Shown here: positions 1 through 9,183 of the stretch, piece by piece
How the letters are laid out: every line of letters begins with the position of its first letter
Numbering within the stretch: the stretch's first letter is position 1
Notes under the pieces: generated by a model
The model's database searches: none
Told to the model about the DNA's origin: nothing
The model's input: the letters and a program-made list of their open reading frames with translations, nothing else
NCBI RefSeq assembly: GCF_003148805.1
Contig: NZ_QGGX01000003.1
Coordinates: forward strand, 326,387 to 390,386
Length of the DNA stretch: 64,000 bases
Origin: Aminobacter sp. AP02
GTDB taxonomy: Bacteria > Pseudomonadota > Alphaproteobacteria > Rhizobiales > Rhizobiaceae
Reading direction: 5' to 3'
Made by a program: the position numbers and the translations under genes

Positions 1-394
1 TCCTTGCAAGCACGTCCGCCATTTCTGCATCTCTGTTCGTCTGGCTCACTTTTGCTGCGTCCGCTCCCCGCATCAGCTCGTTGATCTTTTCGACCGTCCT
101 GATGATCGAGCCGACCATGTCCAACTGGGCCTTGTCGAGACCGCCTTCGTTTTCCAGCCGAAGCGTCTCGACCTGTCCGACCAGGGATTCGGCCAACCGT
201 TCCAGCCGGTCACTGAAATCTGCTGTGGCAGGTCTCATCCAGCCATCCCGGGCAACACGCCTGTCGATAGAGGACACCGCGCAACCGCTCGCCGCCGATA
301 GAAGTTCGGCATCGACGCGCGCACCCTCGAACAGAGCGCGCAGTGCTCGCCAGCGTTCGTCCGCTTTCGCGACCAACGAGACCTCCATATTCAT
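1..394 (-). CDS. Hypothetical protein, C-terminus beyond the left edge
   Basis: An open frame runs from ATG at 394 leftwards off the window, giving about 131 visible residues. I do not recognise the family. The visible part is soluble and charged, with no signal peptide or membrane segment, and looks largely helical. Two nearby in-frame ATGs (394, 388) are possible starts, but a GGAGG sits five bases before an in-frame TTG at 376, so translation may begin there. It is transcribed away from the penicillin-binding protein gene across about 260 bp of AT-rich DNA that presumably holds both promoters. Confidence 0.55.
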   Translation of the reverse strand, partial: MNMEVSLVAKADERWRALRALFEGARVDAELLSAASGCAVSSIDRRVARDGWMRPATADFSDRLERLAESLVGQVETLRLENEGGLDKAQLDMVGSIIRTVEKINELMRGADAAKVSQTNRDAEMADVLAR

Positions 395-655
395 GTTTTG
401 GGAACTGCCTGTCAGTGCGCCGCTTCGGCTACACTTCTTTGACGATAGCCAGACACTACCAAAGCACCGTCACGCTGTCAAGAATATATTCCTATTGCCT
501 GATTTTTTTAAATCCCCAGCTGTGTCCAACTGGCCCTTGTCGCGCCGGCAAAAATCGGTGACAAGTCAGGCGTGGGCCGAAGGGACGCGCGCCCTCAAAT
601 TCGCCAGCAAAAGTATTTTGGTATAAGCTGCAGTCACGCGCCGGGCTCGTCTCGA

Positions 656-2812
656 ATGGAAAATCCCACCGAACCACGCAAGAAGAGAGGCCATGTCGCC
701 GCTAGCCTGCTGGCCGTCGACGCCTGGCTCGATTCAACGCTCTATGAACTGCGATTCCGCACCCAGCAGTTTTGGGAAAGCGCCACGATCTTTTTTCGTC
801 GCTTCCGCGTCAAAGGCTGGCGCCGCGGCGTTATCGAGGTCCTGAGCGAGTCATTCACCATGGCTGCCGGCGGCTCGGTAGTGATGCTCGCACTCGCCAT
901 GCCGGCTTTCCAGGAAACTACCGGCAACTGGCGCAACCAGGACGACTTCGCCGTCACCTTCCTCGACCGTTACGGCAACGAGATAGGCCAGCGCGGCATC
1001 ATCCAGCGCGACTCCGTGCCTGTCGATGAAATGCCCGATCACGTGATCAAGGCCGTGCTGGCGACGGAAGACCGCCGCTTCTTCGAACACTACGGCATCG
1101 ATCTGTTCGGGCTGGTGCGAGCCATGTCGGAAAACATGCGCGCCAACTCCGTCGTTCAGGGCGGTTCGAGCATCACCCAGCAGTTGGCCAAGAACCTTTT
1201 CCTGACCAACGAGCGCACGGTGGAACGCAAGGTCAAGGAAGCGTTCCTGTCACTCTGGCTTGAATCGAACCTGTCAAAGAAAGAGATACTGCAGCTCTAT
1301 CTCGACCGCGCCTATATGGGCGGCGGCACATTCGGCATCGCGGCGGCCGCGGATTTCTACTTTGGCAAGCAGGTCAAGGATCTCAACCTCGCTGAAGCGG
1401 CGATGCTTGCCGGCCTGTTCAAGGCACCGACCAAGTACGCCCCCCACATCAACCTCCCGGCCGCCCGCGCTCGCGCCAACGTCGTGCTCAGCAACCTCGT
1501 GCAGGCGGGCTTCATGACAGAAGGCCAGGTGCTGTCAGCGCGGCTTCACCCGGCTGACATCGTCGATCGCGGCGACCGCAAGAGTCCGGACTACTTCCTC
1601 GACTGGGCCTTCGACGAGGTCAAGAAGATCGCCTCGAAGTCGGGCACCCACTCGCTGGTCGCGCGCACCACGATCGACATGAACATCCAGAAGGCAGCGG
1701 AGGAGTCGATTGAGTTTCACCTGCGCCAGTTCGGCAAGGAATTCAACGTCACCGAAGGTGCGGTCGTCGTCATCGAGACCAATGGAGCGGTGCGCGCCAT
1801 CGTCGGAGGCCGCGACTACGGCGCGAGCCAGTTCAATCGAGCCACCAAGGCTCAGCGCCAGACCGGATCGTCGTTCAAGCCTTATGTCTACGCCACGGCC
1901 ATGGAGAACGGTTTTACCCCGGATTCGATCATTTCAGACGCGCCGATCAGTTGGGGCGCCTGGTCGCCGAAAAACTATACGCGAGGCTATTCCGGACGCA
2001 TGACGCTGACCACAGCGCTGGTCAAGTCGATCAACACGGTGCCGGTGCGCCTTGCCAAGGACCACCTTTCCATTCCACCGATCAAGGCGATGACCGAGGC
2101 GATGGGGGTCGAATCTCCCGTCAGTTCCCACAAGACCATGGTGCTAGGCACGTCGGGCCTGACCGTCATGGATCAGGCAACCGGATACAGCGTTCTGGCT
2201 CAGGACGGCGTCGTCGGCACGCGCCACGGCATTACCCAGCTCGTCACGCATTCGGGCCAGGTCGTGTACGACTACAGCAAGGATGCGCCGCCGCCGCACC
2301 GTGTGCTGTCCGAACAGGCGGTCAGTTCGATGAACTCCATCATGGTGCAGATTCCCGAGGTTGGAACCGCACGCAAGGCCGCCCTTCCCAACATCCGCTC
2401 CGCCGGCAAGACCGGCACAACCCAGTCCTATCGCGACGCTTGGTACATCGGCTACACCGGCAATTACACCGCTGCCGTCTGGCTTGGAAACGACGACTTT
2501 TCACCAACCAACAAGATGACCGGCGGTTCGCTACCGGCGATGATATGGCAGCGCTTCATGGCCTACGCGCACCAGAACATGGACCTGAAGCCCATTCCGG
2601 GCATCAAGAACCCCTTCGTCGATCCGGCCGCGATCGCCAAGGCCAAGGAAGCCGAGAAAGACGGAGCCCAGCCCGCGATGGCTGATACGTCTGATCGCCC
2701 TCCAGTGCTGTCGAGCACGACCACGCGTGCGCTGCGCAACATCGCCGATTCCTTCCACAACGCACCGGCCATCGAGCGCTCGGCCGAGCCCGAGACGCTT
2801 TCGGCGCTATGA
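656..2812 (+). CDS. Class A penicillin-binding protein (PBP1 family)
   Basis: This is a bifunctional peptidoglycan synthase: an N-terminal GT51 glycosyltransferase polymerises lipid II and a C-terminal transpeptidase cross-links it in the periplasm. Counting from ATG 656 (718 residues), a basic cytoplasmic tail is followed by a membrane anchor near 68-86. The GT51 signatures are EDRRFFEHYGID near 138-149 and GGSSITQQLAKN near 169-180. The transpeptidase has SSFK at 405-408, SIN at 459-461 and KTGTT from 585, so all catalytic motifs are intact. An in-frame start exists at 572, but the extra 28 residues look like upstream DNA. Neither start has a strong ribosome site. Confidence 0.9.
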   Translation: MENPTEPRKKRGHVAASLLAVDAWLDSTLYELRFRTQQFWESATIFFRRFRVKGWRRGVIEVLSESFTMAAGGSVVMLALAMPAFQETTGNWRNQDDFAVTFLDRYGNEIGQRGIIQRDSVPVDEMPDHVIKAVLATEDRRFFEHYGIDLFGLVRAMSENMRANSVVQGGSSITQQLAKNLFLTNERTVERKVKEAFLSLWLESNLSKKEILQLYLDRAYMGGGTFGIAAAADFYFGKQVKDLNLAEAAMLAGLFKAPTKYAPHINLPAARARANVVLSNLVQAGFMTEGQVLSARLHPADIVDRGDRKSPDYFLDWAFDEVKKIASKSGTHSLVARTTIDMNIQKAAEESIEFHLRQFGKEFNVTEGAVVVIETNGAVRAIVGGRDYGASQFNRATKAQRQTGSSFKPYVYATAMENGFTPDSIISDAPISWGAWSPKNYTRGYSGRMTLTTALVKSINTVPVRLAKDHLSIPPIKAMTEAMGVESPVSSHKTMVLGTSGLTVMDQATGYSVLAQDGVVGTRHGITQLVTHSGQVVYDYSKDAPPPHRVLSEQAVSSMNSIMVQIPEVGTARKAALPNIRSAGKTGTTQSYRDAWYIGYTGNYTAAVWLGNDDFSPTNKMTGGSLPAMIWQRFMAYAHQNMDLKPIPGIKNPFVDPAAIAKAKEAEKDGAQPAMADTSDRPPVLSSTTTRALRNIADSFHNAPAIERSAEPETLSAL

Positions 2813-2924
2813 CGTTGCTGATGGTCGGCCAGCGATCGCTCTCGCACCGGCTGCAGCCGTTCCCCGCTTGCCTTCCAGTCCTGTGGCGGGATATTCCTCC
2901 GCCAACTCCATCCTGCGGCGGCTC

Positions 2925-3509
2925 ATGCTGAAACAATCGCTCCTGATAGCTCTCGCCCTTGCCGTCGCGGTCGGCGGTGGCGCTGCGAGCGTGGGCATGG
3001 TCCTCAATTCGCAGGAGGGCATCGGTGCCGTGTCGGTGGGTCCGTGGACCGCATTTCCCGACATCGGCACACCGGATGCCGACCCCTATTCCAAGGCGCG
3101 CGTGACGCGCGACGGCGTACTCGCGCTCGGTCGCGCGGAAGGTCTCAGTTTCGTCGCTGAACGCGACTCAAGTGGTGTCACATTGAGAAGCGAGTGTAAC
3201 TATCGCGTCGAAGGATCGCTGCCGGTTGCAAGGTTCTGGACGCTTTATGCCACCGACAGGGCAAGCACCGCGCTCAAGTCGGGAATGCGACGCGACCCTG
3301 CGGTGCATTCGCTCGAAGTTCTCCGCCAGCCGGACAATTCCGTCCAGATTTCGGTTGGCAACCGGCCCCAGCCCGGCAATTGGCTCGCAGTTACGGGCGT
3401 GGGCGCCATGAACCTGGTGCTAACGCTTTACGATACCCCCATCGCCAGCAGCACCGGCCTGTCCGGCATCGAAATGCCACGCATTGTCAGGGTGCAGTGC
3501 AATGCGTAG
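2925..3509 (+). CDS. DUF1214-domain membrane-anchored protein
   Basis: The product has 194 residues: one N-terminal hydrophobic segment (about residues 3-24), then a periplasmic-looking domain. It resembles the short DUF1214 proteins that in rhizobia sit next to a DUF1254 protein and near class A PBP genes. The start is ATG 2925, where the hydrophobic anchor begins; the open frame upstream has no protein-like character. Its last bases overlap the start of the next gene (ATG 3502), implying coupled translation. Function is unknown; an envelope role is inferred only from location. Confidence 0.75.
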   Translation: MLKQSLLIALALAVAVGGGAASVGMVLNSQEGIGAVSVGPWTAFPDIGTPDADPYSKARVTRDGVLALGRAEGLSFVAERDSSGVTLRSECNYRVEGSLPVARFWTLYATDRASTALKSGMRRDPAVHSLEVLRQPDNSVQISVGNRPQPGNWLAVTGVGAMNLVLTLYDTPIASSTGLSGIEMPRIVRVQCNA

Positions 3510-4044
3510 GCTGTTTCACGCGCTGGCAATCGGGTTGATCGGCGCTGGCATCGCGCACATCGTCATCCTGCTGCTGGTGCCAAGCTTTTCCGAGCGTGAT
3601 GCGTGGTCACGCCTTGCGATGGTTGCCGCTCCCAACAAGATCGTGCGCCTCGACCAGGACGTCGGCGGCGCACCCGTGGTGAAGTCGCTGGACCCGTCCT
3701 TCTACGATGCCGCATGTCGTTTCGACCTTACCGAAGGTGTCGTACGCATCGACAACGCCGGCAAGGTTCCCTACTGGTCGGCCTCGGTCTATGACCGGAG
3801 CGGGCAGAACATCTACAGCTTCAATGACAGAACGGCGACCGACGGCAGCCTGGACTTTGTGGTGCTTACACCTGCCCAGATGATCGACCTGCGCAAGGAA
3901 TTGCCGCCAGAGTTCGAAAAATCGATCTTCGTGGAAACGCCGATCGACGAAGGCATCGTCGTTGTCCGCGTCTTTGTTCCCGACGAGAGCTGGAAGCCCA
4001 GGGTCTCGCGCTTCCTCGACGGCATCAACTGCGAAATTCAGTAA
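3502..4044 (+). CDS. DUF1254-domain membrane-anchored protein
   Basis: The protein has 180 residues with an N-terminal hydrophobic helix (about residues 6-25) and an extracytoplasmic domain that resembles DUF1254. It is the partner of the upstream DUF1214 gene: its ATG at 3502 lies inside the last codons of that gene. In longer single-chain relatives DUF1254 and DUF1214 are fused, so the two products probably assemble together. Activity is unknown. A weak CCGGC/GCCGG inverted repeat just after the stop (4050-4065) has no T-tract. Confidence 0.75.
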   Translation: MRRLFHALAIGLIGAGIAHIVILLLVPSFSERDAWSRLAMVAAPNKIVRLDQDVGGAPVVKSLDPSFYDAACRFDLTEGVVRIDNAGKVPYWSASVYDRSGQNIYSFNDRTATDGSLDFVVLTPAQMIDLRKELPPEFEKSIFVETPIDEGIVVVRVFVPDESWKPRVSRFLDGINCEIQ

Positions 4045-4130
4045 GCGCGCCGGCCCGAGAGCCGGACAGTTCGACAGGTAGGTTCAAAGGCCTGAAGTGT
4101 CCTTTGTGCGTCCAGCGGATGCATGGCGCT

Positions 4131-4325
4131 TCAATGCCGCGGCAGCGGGTCCTTCCGCCGAGGCGCGGCACTGCGTTGCGTGCGACCGCCCGTTGCCGAA
4201 GCCGTTCCCGATGTGCGCTCGTAGCGCACGCCTGGGAAGATGATTATTGATGCCGACGTTCCCGGTGCACTTGGCGACCGGTGGGTAGCCGCACGACGCG
4301 GCATGAATGACACTATGCTGCCCAT
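4131..4325 (-). CDS. Possible small protein with an IIIFPGVRYER motif
   Basis: A minus-strand frame of 64 codons from ATG 4325 encodes a basic, Ser/Arg-rich peptide with the segment IIIFPGVRYER in its middle. I recall very similar short segments in small uncharacterised alphaproteobacterial proteins, which is the only reason to list it. A GAGGG lies about eleven bases before the ATG. The open frame extends to TTG 4376. There is no hydrophobic segment or recognisable domain, and the flanks are low complexity. It may be chance. Confidence 0.3.
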   Translation of the reverse strand: MGSIVSFMPRRAATHRSPSAPGTSASIIIFPGVRYERTSGTASATGGRTQRSAAPRRKDPLPRH

Positions 4326-4397
4326 GGCTGGCGATTCCCTCTCGGTTGAACCGGAGTAAGCACGCAACGCCTCCAAAGCCGATAAGGCCAGCAGAGA

Positions 4398-4644
4398 GTT
4401 AACAGTCAGTTACTGCCATGCCTTTGATTCAATTCCTGGGGCGATGCGTTTGACACTCTCTTTTTAATCAGGGGGTGTGAAAGGTCCGTGAGCGTTTTGC
4501 CAATGTCGGGGCCAAACTGCATTTTTCCTTTGCAACATTTTAGACCCGGGCTCGCCCGACAACGGATGGCAAGGGGCTAAAGAGAAAGAAACCATCGTAA
4601 CCTTTTGTTAATGAACGTATTTCTTAACAGCAAAGTTAACAGTC
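4398..4644. repeat. TTAACAG direct repeats ahead of the DUF2336 gene
   Basis: GTTAACAGTC occurs at 4398-4407 and again at 4635-4644, with another TTAACAG at 4624-4630, twelve bases before the last copy. The arrangement resembles, but does not match, the TTAA-N7-TTAA site of CtrA, because the spacing between the two proximal TTAA cores is eight. Regulatory meaning is inferred. Confidence 0.35.
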
Positions 4645-4754
4645 CGCTAACAAATCCGCGCTAAGTTTATCTTCATCTTCGGGACTTCAAGGACGGGTAC
4701 AGCAGTGCCTACCGCTTCCGAGGCAGTGTCTAGTTGTGTCAGGCGTAACCGTTC

Positions 4755-5756
4755 GTGTCAGCATCGGACTTCAGGCAAATCGCTATCGGACGCGAATTCG
4801 GAAAGCCCGAACGGCTGTTCCGGGCGGCAGTCTCTGCATTTTGCGCCCTGCCCCGCCCTTCGCGCCGCGAGATCGCGCAACTTGAAGATCTGACGCTGCC
4901 GCTTTTCGACAAGGTGTCAATTGAAGCCCGCCGGTTTGTCGCCGCGGCACTTTCAGATTGCGAATATGCGCCCGTTGGCCTGGTTCGGCGGCTTTGCGAC
5001 GAAAGCGTCGATATCGCAGCACCGCTGCTTGTCCGCTCGCCCGTACTGTCCGACGTCGCGCTCATAGCGCTGATCGGGCGCCACGGTCTGCCGCACGCAC
5101 GTGCAATCGCCCGCCGCCCAAACCTCAACACAACAATCGCCGACTTGATCAGGGTGCTCGAACGCCCCCGCCTGGTTCATCCAGAGGGCGCAACCCTTGA
5201 AGCGGCATCCGCCGTTGAAACCCGCCCGGCTGTGGCTGCTCCGGCGCCAGACGCCTCGAGCACCTTTGTTTCCGGTCAACTCGCCGAAGCCACCCGCCGC
5301 AGGCTGCGGTCGATGATGACGCCCAATGCCCCGCAGCAGTCCAAATCGCGTGATGGGCCACCCCGATCAGCGGCCTACGACAGGCTCAAGACCACCGCCC
5401 TTACAGGCAACAGCACGTTCTTCCAGACAGCGCTTGCGGATGCGCTGGAAATCGACTTCCAGACTGCACGTTCGATCACGGAAAAGGCAGGCTACTCTTC
5501 ACTCATCGATGCGTTGAAGGCGCTCGACCTGCCGGAGGAACAGGCGTTCCTGCTCGCCGCCACGACATTTCCGGGCCAGTTTACCCATGCCGAAGCGATC
5601 AGGTTGTTTTTGGAGCGCTACCGCCTGCTGCATCGCGATGTAGCGCTCGATCGCGTGCGCGACTGGAAGGCTGCGTCCATCGGTGCCCGCATCCGCAGCA
5701 ACGCCGAACGTCTTCGGCCACAGCCGAAGGCTGACGCCTCGCTCAGGGCGTCGTAA
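4755..5756 (+). CDS. DUF2336-domain protein
   Basis: The 333-residue product begins at GTG 4755. It is a soluble helical protein with repeat-like helical hairpins in the N-terminal 130 residues, where short segments around Arg-His/Leu-Pro resemble HEAT-type repeats, and a proline-rich linker near 140-200. This matches the alphaproteobacterial DUF2336 family, whose members are often found near cell-cycle or envelope genes; their biochemical role is not established. It is preceded by a long AT-rich region with repeated TTAACAG elements. Its stop overlaps the end of the convergent DUF1491 gene by 14 bases. Confidence 0.75.
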   Translation: MSASDFRQIAIGREFGKPERLFRAAVSAFCALPRPSRREIAQLEDLTLPLFDKVSIEARRFVAAALSDCEYAPVGLVRRLCDESVDIAAPLLVRSPVLSDVALIALIGRHGLPHARAIARRPNLNTTIADLIRVLERPRLVHPEGATLEAASAVETRPAVAAPAPDASSTFVSGQLAEATRRRLRSMMTPNAPQQSKSRDGPPRSAAYDRLKTTALTGNSTFFQTALADALEIDFQTARSITEKAGYSSLIDALKALDLPEEQAFLLAATTFPGQFTHAEAIRLFLERYRLLHRDVALDRVRDWKAASIGARIRSNAERLRPQPKADASLRAS

Positions 5757-6090
5757 GCGAAACCAGGTCCTTGATCTCGGATTTGCCCGGCTCGATTTCC
5801 ACGACCCAGATGTCGGGATCGAACCGACGCTCGCGCTCAAGCCGCTTGTCGATTGCCGTGCCATCATCGTCGCTTTCGAGCAGGCTGAACTGGCGTTCGT
5901 CAGGTTTTGCCATGTCGTAGCTTGTCTGGGGGGCTGGCCCATAGAGATTCTGTTGGCCAAAGCGATCGCGAGTGAGGATAAAGACCGCACCTGCCTCCAA
6001 CGCACCCCGGTTAAGAATGGCGCCGAAGCCCCCCTCACCGAAGACCCGCTTCAACAAGGCCGATACCCAAAAATCAGTGGTTAAGCGCAT
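5743..6090 (-). CDS. DUF1491 family protein
   Basis: This 115-residue cytoplasmic protein has the DUF1491 pattern: an N-terminal helix, then FILTRDRFGQQNLYGPAP and a C-terminal ERRFDPDIWVVEIE segment. The family is confined mainly to alphaproteobacteria and has no assigned function. The start is ATG 6090, with no good Shine-Dalgarno. The gene is convergent with the DUF2336 gene and shares 14 bases with its 3' end. It lies 84 bases downstream of the peptidoglycan-binding protein gene on the same strand and may be co-transcribed with it. Confidence 0.8.
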   Translation of the reverse strand: MRLTTDFWVSALLKRVFGEGGFGAILNRGALEAGAVFILTRDRFGQQNLYGPAPQTSYDMAKPDERQFSLLESDDDGTAIDKRLERERRFDPDIWVVEIEPGKSEIKDLVSLTTP

Positions 6091-6174
6091 TCATCAGGCC
6101 CGATCGCGATTTCGATCCGGCCTCTATAACGTCTTGCGGGCAAGGCGCACAGGCTCTCCGGTCCGAACCGGTCG

Positions 6175-6978
6175 TCAGTTAGTCAGGCCGATCTCGCGCA
6201 TCTTGGCATAGACCGCCGGGTCTGGCTCGCCCGTTTCAGGTAGACCGAACAGCGCCTGGAATTCGCGGATCGCCGCTTTTGTCCTTCCGCCGGGCACCCC
6301 ATCGATCTCGATGCCGTCATTGCCGAAGGCCTTCAGTCCAGCCTGAATTTTCATGATCCGGGCGCTGGCGCCGGCATCGCCCATCGGCTCAGCACGAACT
6401 GGCGCTGGTGCCGTTTCGGCTCGTGGCGCGGGCGCCGGGGCCGGTGTCGCCTGCGCGCGGGGCGTCGGCTTGGGAGCTATGCCAGCGGTAATCTCAGCTG
6501 CGCCCAATTGTTCAAGCAGCGACTGGTCGATCTCGCCGGTGGCCGCCAAACCGACCTTCTTCTGATAGGCCTGGATCGCACCGCGCGTAGCAGGTCCATT
6601 CAGCCCGTCGACCGTCCCATCATAAAAGGCAAGGTCCTTCAGGATGCCCTGGACCTGTTCGATCCTTGGGTCGCCCTGCGGCCGCGCAACTTCCACGGCT
6701 TCCTGCGGGCGCTCGATCTTGATCGTCGTCTCCGGCGCGTCTTCCTTCATATCGGGGAACTCGACCGTCTCGCGGGTTGAAAAGAATGCACCCTTGTGCG
6801 CATAAGGCTGGTACCACAGCGCATTCGCCGAGACGTAAAACAGCGCCACCAAAAAGGCTGTCGAGCCGCCGACCAGGACAGGATTGCGCGCAACCAGCCC
6901 GCCAAGCGCAAGCACACCCTCCTGCAACGGGCTGCGGTCATCTACGATGGGCCTAGCCTGCTTTGCGGAGCGAGCCAT
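6175..6978 (-). CDS. Membrane-anchored protein with two peptidoglycan-binding domains
   Basis: The 267-residue protein has a short cytoplasmic tail, one membrane helix (about 33-51), a charged linker, then two PG_binding_1 type repeats at about 103-155 and 205-262. They are separated by a Pro/Ala-rich spacer near 165-195. The motifs TVDGLNGPATRGAIQAYQ and GVPGGRTKAAIREFQ are the typical repeat cores. It probably tethers the inner membrane to the cell wall. Its start lies inside the 3' end of the histidine kinase gene (26-base overlap), so the two are translationally linked. Confidence 0.85.
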   Translation of the reverse strand: MARSAKQARPIVDDRSPLQEGVLALGGLVARNPVLVGGSTAFLVALFYVSANALWYQPYAHKGAFFSTRETVEFPDMKEDAPETTIKIERPQEAVEVARPQGDPRIEQVQGILKDLAFYDGTVDGLNGPATRGAIQAYQKKVGLAATGEIDQSLLEQLGAAEITAGIAPKPTPRAQATPAPAPAPRAETAPAPVRAEPMGDAGASARIMKIQAGLKAFGNDGIEIDGVPGGRTKAAIREFQALFGLPETGEPDPAVYAKMREIGLTN

Positions 6979-8740
6979 TGCGCATCTCCCTGTTCCTGCT
7001 GGCAGGCAACCGCATCACTTCGCCCTTCGTAGCCTCGGGACGGAATGCCGGACCTTCGATCGGCAGGCTGATGGTCACTGTGGTTCCCTGGCCAGGTGCG
7101 CTTTCGATCGACATGGTTCCGTCGTGCAGTGCGACCAGCCCCTTGACCAGCGAGAGCCCCAGGCCGGTGCCTTCGAAGCGGCGGGTGTAGTCGTTCTGCA
7201 CCTGCATGAAGGGCGTGCCCAGCCTCGGCAGATCCTCCTGGGCGATGCCGATACCGGTGTCGGACACCCAAAAGTGCAGGCGCGATCCCAGCCGCTTGGC
7301 GCCGATCTCGACCCTGCCGCCTTCGGGCGTGAACTTCAGCGCATTGGACACCAGATTGATCAGCACCTGCTGCACTGCCCTGCGATCGGCCTTGACCTCG
7401 CCGGTGGCGGTGGACACTTCGACGGCCAGGTCGATTGCCTTGGCCTGTGCCTGCAGTGCCAGCATCGAGGTGCACATGTCGACAGCCTCGCGGAACCTGA
7501 ACGGCTCCGGGTTGATCGCATAGCAGCCCGACTCGATCTTGGTGACGTCGAGAATCGAATTCACGACTTCGAGCAGATGCTGGCCTGAATCGCGGACGAT
7601 GCCGACATATTCCTTCTGGCGCGGCTCTTGGAATCCACCGAACATCTCGTGGAGCAGCATGTCGGAGAACCCGATGATCGCGTTCAGCGGTGTCCGCAGT
7701 TCGTGGCTTACAGCGGCCAGGAAATTGCTCTTGGCAAGCTCCGCACTCTTCACCGCGTCGGCTGCCTTGGCCAACTCGTCGCGCAGGTCTGCAACCGTGT
7801 CGTTTTCGCGGACGATCGCAACAAACGACTGGCCTTCGGCCTTGATCAGATCCAGCGCAAATGGCCGGAAATTATCGCCGGAATCGCTTTCATTCTGCCG
7901 GGGCAGGCGCAAGCGCAAGTCGACCTGGCGCAGTTGGGCCCCGTCGCGCATGTCGGCCAGGGCGCAGAGATAGGCGACGCGATCCGCAACATGGATGCGA
8001 TCGAAAAGGGCGGTGCCCAGCATGAGTTCCGGCTGCAGGCGCAATATCGTCCGGGACTGCTCCGACACGTCCGTCACGTCGCCATTATGGGCAACGCGCA
8101 GCACAACCGCCTGGAGCAACTTGTCCAGGGCATGGGTAGGCGCGACATCCCGTTCGACACGTTGAACCAAAAACGCACGGGCTCGTGCGGCGACAGTGGC
8201 CAGCCAGGCAACGGGCAACAGCCAATGCCATGCCGACACCGCAGCGCCTTCGGCGAATGGCAACGTGCCGAGAAAACCTTGAGACAGCAAAGCGGCAACG
8301 GCCGCAGCCGCGCCAAGAAGAGCCGCCTTGCGCGTGCGCCAGACCCACAGCGCTTCGAGTGGCAATGCAGCAACCAGCAGAGTGGCCGGCGAGGTCACCC
8401 CGCCCGCAGCAGCAATGATCGAAGCGATTGCGGCTGTTCCGACAACCAGAGATGCCAAGCCAATCTGTTTGGCCTTGCCAGTCGCGGCGACCAAGAGCGC
8501 TGCAAGCCAGCTCAGGCTGAAGGCTACGAAAATGACGGCAAAGGTGGCAGCCGCGCCGAAATTCGCCGTGACCAGGACCACGCCTGCTCCGCCCACGAGA
8601 AACGGGGCTGCCAGCAGCAAGCCGACAAGGCGCTGTTGCAACGGCCGCCCGGAGCCATCGATCGACGGATGGACCAACCGGTCGCAGCCGGCGGCGACCG
8701 CGCCGGAAAACTCACCGTATCTGGTCATGACAAAACTCAA
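6953..8740 (-). CDS. divJ: DivJ-like PAS sensor histidine kinase
   Basis: An integral membrane histidine kinase of 595 residues. Several hydrophobic segments fill residues 38-190, a PAS-like domain covers about 203-315, and the HisKA box SHELRTPLNAIIGFSDML carries the phospho-acceptor His346. An HATPase domain follows, with the N-box NLVSNALKF and the G-box DTGIGI. The HisKA sequence belongs to the DivJ/PleC/PdhS group that controls DivK and CtrA in alphaproteobacteria; the multi-span N-terminus favours DivJ, but the symbol is inferred from architecture. The frame opens with TTG 8740 behind GGAAGAG; ATG 8728 is an alternative start. The next gene, for a peptidoglycan-binding protein, overlaps it. 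Confidence 0.7.
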   Translation of the reverse strand: MSFVMTRYGEFSGAVAAGCDRLVHPSIDGSGRPLQQRLVGLLLAAPFLVGGAGVVLVTANFGAAATFAVIFVAFSLSWLAALLVAATGKAKQIGLASLVVGTAAIASIIAAAGGVTSPATLLVAALPLEALWVWRTRKAALLGAAAAVAALLSQGFLGTLPFAEGAAVSAWHWLLPVAWLATVAARARAFLVQRVERDVAPTHALDKLLQAVVLRVAHNGDVTDVSEQSRTILRLQPELMLGTALFDRIHVADRVAYLCALADMRDGAQLRQVDLRLRLPRQNESDSGDNFRPFALDLIKAEGQSFVAIVRENDTVADLRDELAKAADAVKSAELAKSNFLAAVSHELRTPLNAIIGFSDMLLHEMFGGFQEPRQKEYVGIVRDSGQHLLEVVNSILDVTKIESGCYAINPEPFRFREAVDMCTSMLALQAQAKAIDLAVEVSTATGEVKADRRAVQQVLINLVSNALKFTPEGGRVEIGAKRLGSRLHFWVSDTGIGIAQEDLPRLGTPFMQVQNDYTRRFEGTGLGLSLVKGLVALHDGTMSIESAPGQGTTVTISLPIEGPAFRPEATKGEVMRLPASRNREMRNGSLRKAG

Positions 8741-9183
8741 CGCTACGCACTCTTCCGTGGCTCGCTTTGCGGCTCTTCTGTAGTTGTCCCTAAAGTCTCA
8801 CCGAGCCTTTAATGAAGGGATAAGGCAGGGCGACCGAAAGCCGGCCACATGGCGAATATCGGGATTGCGGCGGCGACATTCGAGAACAGTTCTCGCCATG
8901 GTAAACGGAGGGTTATTTGCCGACTTGGTGTCCGCGAATCTGCCTTGAACCTGCCGTCGTGATTTTTAGCAATTTAAATCAATTACTTACGAGTCTCGTG
9001 CCAAATTGCATGGGCGAACATACCTGCCGGTCGGGGCAGTCCGTTAAACTTTGGTGAAAAGCCTTCTCAAAATGCCATCTTTTGAAGCAAGCGCTCCTTC
9101 GCTCCTTCATGCCATTGTCGACCCAACAAGTTGCATGGCCGCCTAAAGACAAACCGGCCCCGCCAGATCACAAGAGGCTTCCC
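8741..9183. other. Intergenic region between divergent divJ-like and DUF5330 genes
   Basis: About 440 bases separate the kinase start from the DUF5330 start. The section 8950-9060 is AT-rich (ATTTAAAT core near 8972) and should contain promoter elements for one or both genes. I see no convincing small gene, RNA, hairpin or repeat. Confidence 0.5.

Larger units (their letters stand above)
4045..4754. other. Long AT-rich intergenic region upstream of the DUF2336 gene
   Basis: About 700 bases lie between the DUF1254 gene and the DUF2336 gene. The left half holds one marginal small minus-strand frame, listed separately. The right half (4380-4700) is clearly richer in A and T than its surroundings and contains three TTAACAG copies, two of them inside the 10-mer GTTAACAGTC at 4398-4407 and 4635-4644. 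This is probably the promoter region of the DUF2336 gene. I see no tRNA, terminator with a T-run, or mobile element remnant. Confidence 0.6.

Noticed and set aside
572..655. Extended N-terminus of the penicillin-binding protein
   Set aside because: The extra 28 residues show no family resemblance and coincide with AT-rich promoter-like DNA; ATG 656 gives the usual basic tail.
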